64,000 bases of DNA, from positions 33,871,394 through 33,935,393 of the forward strand of contig OZ038383.1 in NCBI GenBank assembly GCA_964036045.1, written 5' to 3'. Source of the stretch: Eutreptiella sp. 'Long Island Sound 2002' (Eukaryota > Euglenozoa > Euglenophyceae > Eutreptiales > Eutreptiaceae). A program made the translations under genes and the position numbers. Below, in pieces: positions 62,065 to 64,000 of the stretch. The notes under the pieces were generated by a model. The model had not been told where the DNA came from. It saw only the letters and a list, made by a program, of their open reading frames with translations, and ran no database searches. Every line of letters begins with the position of its first letter. The stretch's first letter is position 1.

Positions 62065-63125
62065 GTGGCTGCTCGGAAGGAGCGACCACAGGCCAAGTCA
62101 CGTCATTGGTGGGACGACCGGGAGTTGGTGACCAGGAATTTCGAGAAGGATGAGTTCGTGGCAAGAGTTATGGACCATTTGGCCGACCAATACGATGGTC
62201 CCAGAGGGTCCGACCCTCCGACATGGGGTTCTCCAAGAGTGGGTGACCAATTCGACGCATTCCAGCCCGTGGCCCGAAATGTTCGAAGATTATCGGTGGG
62301 AACAGCCGCCCACGTCGATAAACAGGGCATTTTGGACGGAGAGATGTCAGACGTGGATCCACAAGAGGCATACACTGCCGTGAAGTTGGTAGTTTCAATA
62401 CCCCGGCAAGCGGCGAAAGAAGCCGAGGATAACCCAAAGGTAGCTGAGCTCAAGGACAGACTTATTGAAGCCTATCCGCGGCTATTTAGTGGAGGTGCCT
62501 ACAAGAATCCTCCGGATCGCGGGAATGATGGTACAGCCAAGATCCAGCTGAAACCGAACAAGAATATTTATCGTCACCGGGAATATCAACTCAAAGGGGA
62601 ACAAGCGAAACAGATGAAGAATGTCTTGATGGAATTTATTGAGCGTGGTTGGACTGAACACTCCGATAATGAGTCAGCAAGCCCAGCCTTCATCGTTCCA
62701 AAGAAGGAGAAGGGTGAATGGAGATTGGTTCTCAATTAAGGGGGAATGAACGAACAAACCGAGCATGACTCTTACTCGTTACCGCTGATCCACTTGATCC
62801 TCCAAAAGCAGCAGAAAAAGCGCATCTTCACGGTGTTGGACCTGAAGCACGGGTACCACCAGATGCCGCTGCATGAGGACTTTAGGCCATGCACAGCGAT
62901 GTCCACTCCGCTGGGGCCCATGCAATGGAACGTAGTTTCCATGGGAGCCAAGAATGGGACTGCTGCCTTTCAGCGCATGATAAAGGATCTCCTGCAACCC
63001 GTTCGTTATTGTGTCTACCTGTTTGTTGGGAATATCATTTTTTGGGTCGAGCACCGAGAGCATGACCGAAGACGAGCTCATCGAGGCGCATGAGAAGGAC
63101 TTGCGCCGATTATTCGGGGTCTTGG
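62065..63125 (+). pseudogene. pol: Reverse transcriptase of element E (N-terminal and palm)
   Basis: 62065-62739 holds the linker and RT N-terminus (IQLKPNKNIYRHREYQLKGE, SPAFIVPKKEKGEWRLVLN). After a stop at 62737-62739 the same general region continues (62746-63093) with FTVLDLKHGYHQMPL and GAKNGTAAFQRM. The catalytic box reads YLFVGNIIFW where M has PFVDDIIIGS, so the Asp pair is lost. A frame change then leads to EHDRRRAHRGA, matching TEDELIEAHEKD of M in another frame. Confidence 0.75.
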
Positions 63126-63529
63126 ACAATTTGTAGCCCGTTTTGTCCCTTTTGAAGCCCTCTGTGTGTTACCCATTTGGTCAGCAAGTTGTTTCCATAG
63201 GCCTTTTGTTCTCCCGTTTGTGAAAAAAAAGGTGAACAAGTCGTCCACCAGCTGTTGGTCCCCCCACCCGCTGTAGTAGTCGTTCACCACTTTCAGCCAG
63301 TGCTGGGACACTTTTTAAAAAATGTTTGTTACGCGTCAGTTTCAGGTCATTATCGAAATATTTTATTCAGAAAAGCGCGCGGCGCTGGCGGCGCCGCCGC
63401 CGCCGGCGCTGGCGGTGGTTCAACGGCGGTTCAACCGCAGTTCAGCGGTTCAACCGGGCCCCTTCGGAGTTCAACCGGGTTGATTCGGGGAAAACCACTG
63501 TGTACAGTACCTGGTCCAAATGAGCATGT
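63126..63529. other. Insertion in the RT of element E
   Basis: Compared with element M (around 180-200), about 400 bases are extra here. The left part is T-rich; the right part (63376-63490) is very GC-rich with repeated GGCGCTGGCGG and GGTTCAAC words. No ORF or terminal repeat explains it. Confidence 0.55.
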
Positions 63530-64000
63530 AGGGAAGCATTGCATGGTGAGCAAGCCCACGGAGGCCTCACTCTTTGTGAAAGAAGTGGAGTTCGCTGGAC
63601 ATGTGGTTTGGCACCGGCAACGCCGACCCATGCCCGGGAAATTGGCAGCACTACGCCACTGGGATAAACCCCAAACCATCAGTGAACTCCGGTCCTTCAT
63701 GGGATTTTGCAATTATTTTTCGGGATATGTACAAATGTATGCGAGTCTCTCGGGGCCTCTCCACAAGATGCTACAGGTGGGCAAGTTCGATGGTCGCAAG
63801 GGAAGCAAGGAAAAGCTGGCATGGACAACCGAAGCCAAAGAAGCGCTCGACCAGTTGAAGGAACGCCTATTGGTTTAATTGGATCTTTTCTTGGTGGACC
63901 CGGACAAGGGATTTGTGCTGCGCACGGACGCCTCCGACTATGCCGTGGGGGCAGTCCTCGAGCAAGTCCGGTGCGATAGAACGCATGCCTCAGTGGCTTT
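63530..64000 (+). pseudogene. pol: RT connection and RNase H start of element E
   Basis: Resumes homology to M: FVKEVEFAGHVVWHRQRRPMPGK..., SFMGFCNYFSGYVQMY, KLAWTTEAKEALDQLKERL. A TAA at 63876-63878 ends this frame. RNase H follows in a changed frame (FVLRTDASDYAVGAVLEQ) to the end of the window. Confidence 0.8.

Larger units (their letters stand above)
59747..64000 (+). mobile_element. Ty3/gypsy element 'E', same family as M, decayed and cut by window end
   Basis: Plus-strand copy with gag, protease and RT up to the start of RNase H at the window edge. RT and connection peptides match element M closely (MGAKNG.AAFQRM, SELRSFMGFCNY.SGYV, KMLQVGKFDGRKGSK). It has several frameshifts, a mutated RT box and an insertion at about 63126-63529. 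Confidence 0.8.

Overview
This window is eukaryotic repeat DNA made almost entirely of retrotransposons. I found no convincing single-copy host gene, rRNA gene, CRISPR array or bacterial operon. The elements are chromodomain-bearing Ty3/gypsy LTR retrotransposons, one DIRS-like tyrosine-recombinase retrotransposon and one non-LTR (LINE) fragment. The best primer-binding site, in element P, matches the 3' end of an initiator-Met tRNA ending CCTCTGCTACCA. The mix fits a large, repeat-rich genome such as an alga or other protist (for example a dinoflagellate or charophyte). The species cannot be fixed from the sequence, and this placement is inference.

Layout. Positions 1-2726 hold the 3' half of a Ty3 pol gene (element M, + strand), followed by about 2.7 kb with no gene. 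At 5430-6517 lies the RNase H/C-terminal end of a LINE. It is interrupted by a complete 11.2 kb Ty3 element (B, - strand, 6518-17700; 711-bp LTRs, 5-bp duplication ACTTG) and resumes at 17706. From 18.5 to 24.6 kb there is unassigned DNA: a minus-strand ORF, a T-poor region with a degenerate ~370-bp repeat inside a long + strand ORF, a cluster of perfect GC palindromes, and an unknown 486-codon ORF followed in frame by another 89 codons.

From about 24.66 to 59.24 kb there is a nest of insertions. A decayed + strand Ty3 element (C) is split by a 26 kb minus-strand Ty3 element (A, 29539-55661, duplication GACAG). A itself contains a + strand Ty3 element (P, 31952-41745, LTRs TG...CA, duplication CGGAG) in its 3' non-coding region and a DIRS-like element (D, about 47867-52841) inside its gag gene. 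The chromodomain of C lies on the far side of A and is followed by a large degenerate ORF. The window ends in a second, decayed copy (E) of the family that opens it.

How the genes work together. Each Ty3 element encodes Gag (particle and nucleic-acid binding), protease, reverse transcriptase, RNase H and integrase with a C-terminal chromodomain, which in known chromoviruses guides integration to marked chromatin. P, A and B share three unusual features: (i) gag and pol lie in one reading frame separated by a single stop codon (TAG, TGA, TAG), suggesting readthrough; (ii) a Dam-like adenine-methyltransferase-type domain (NPPF or NPRF motif) lies between protease and reverse transcriptase; (iii) a tRNA-like A-box/B-box module lies in an LTR or 3' region. 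A similar tRNA-like module is in the inverted repeats of D. These recurring modules are the most interesting signals here. All alignments were done by eye.
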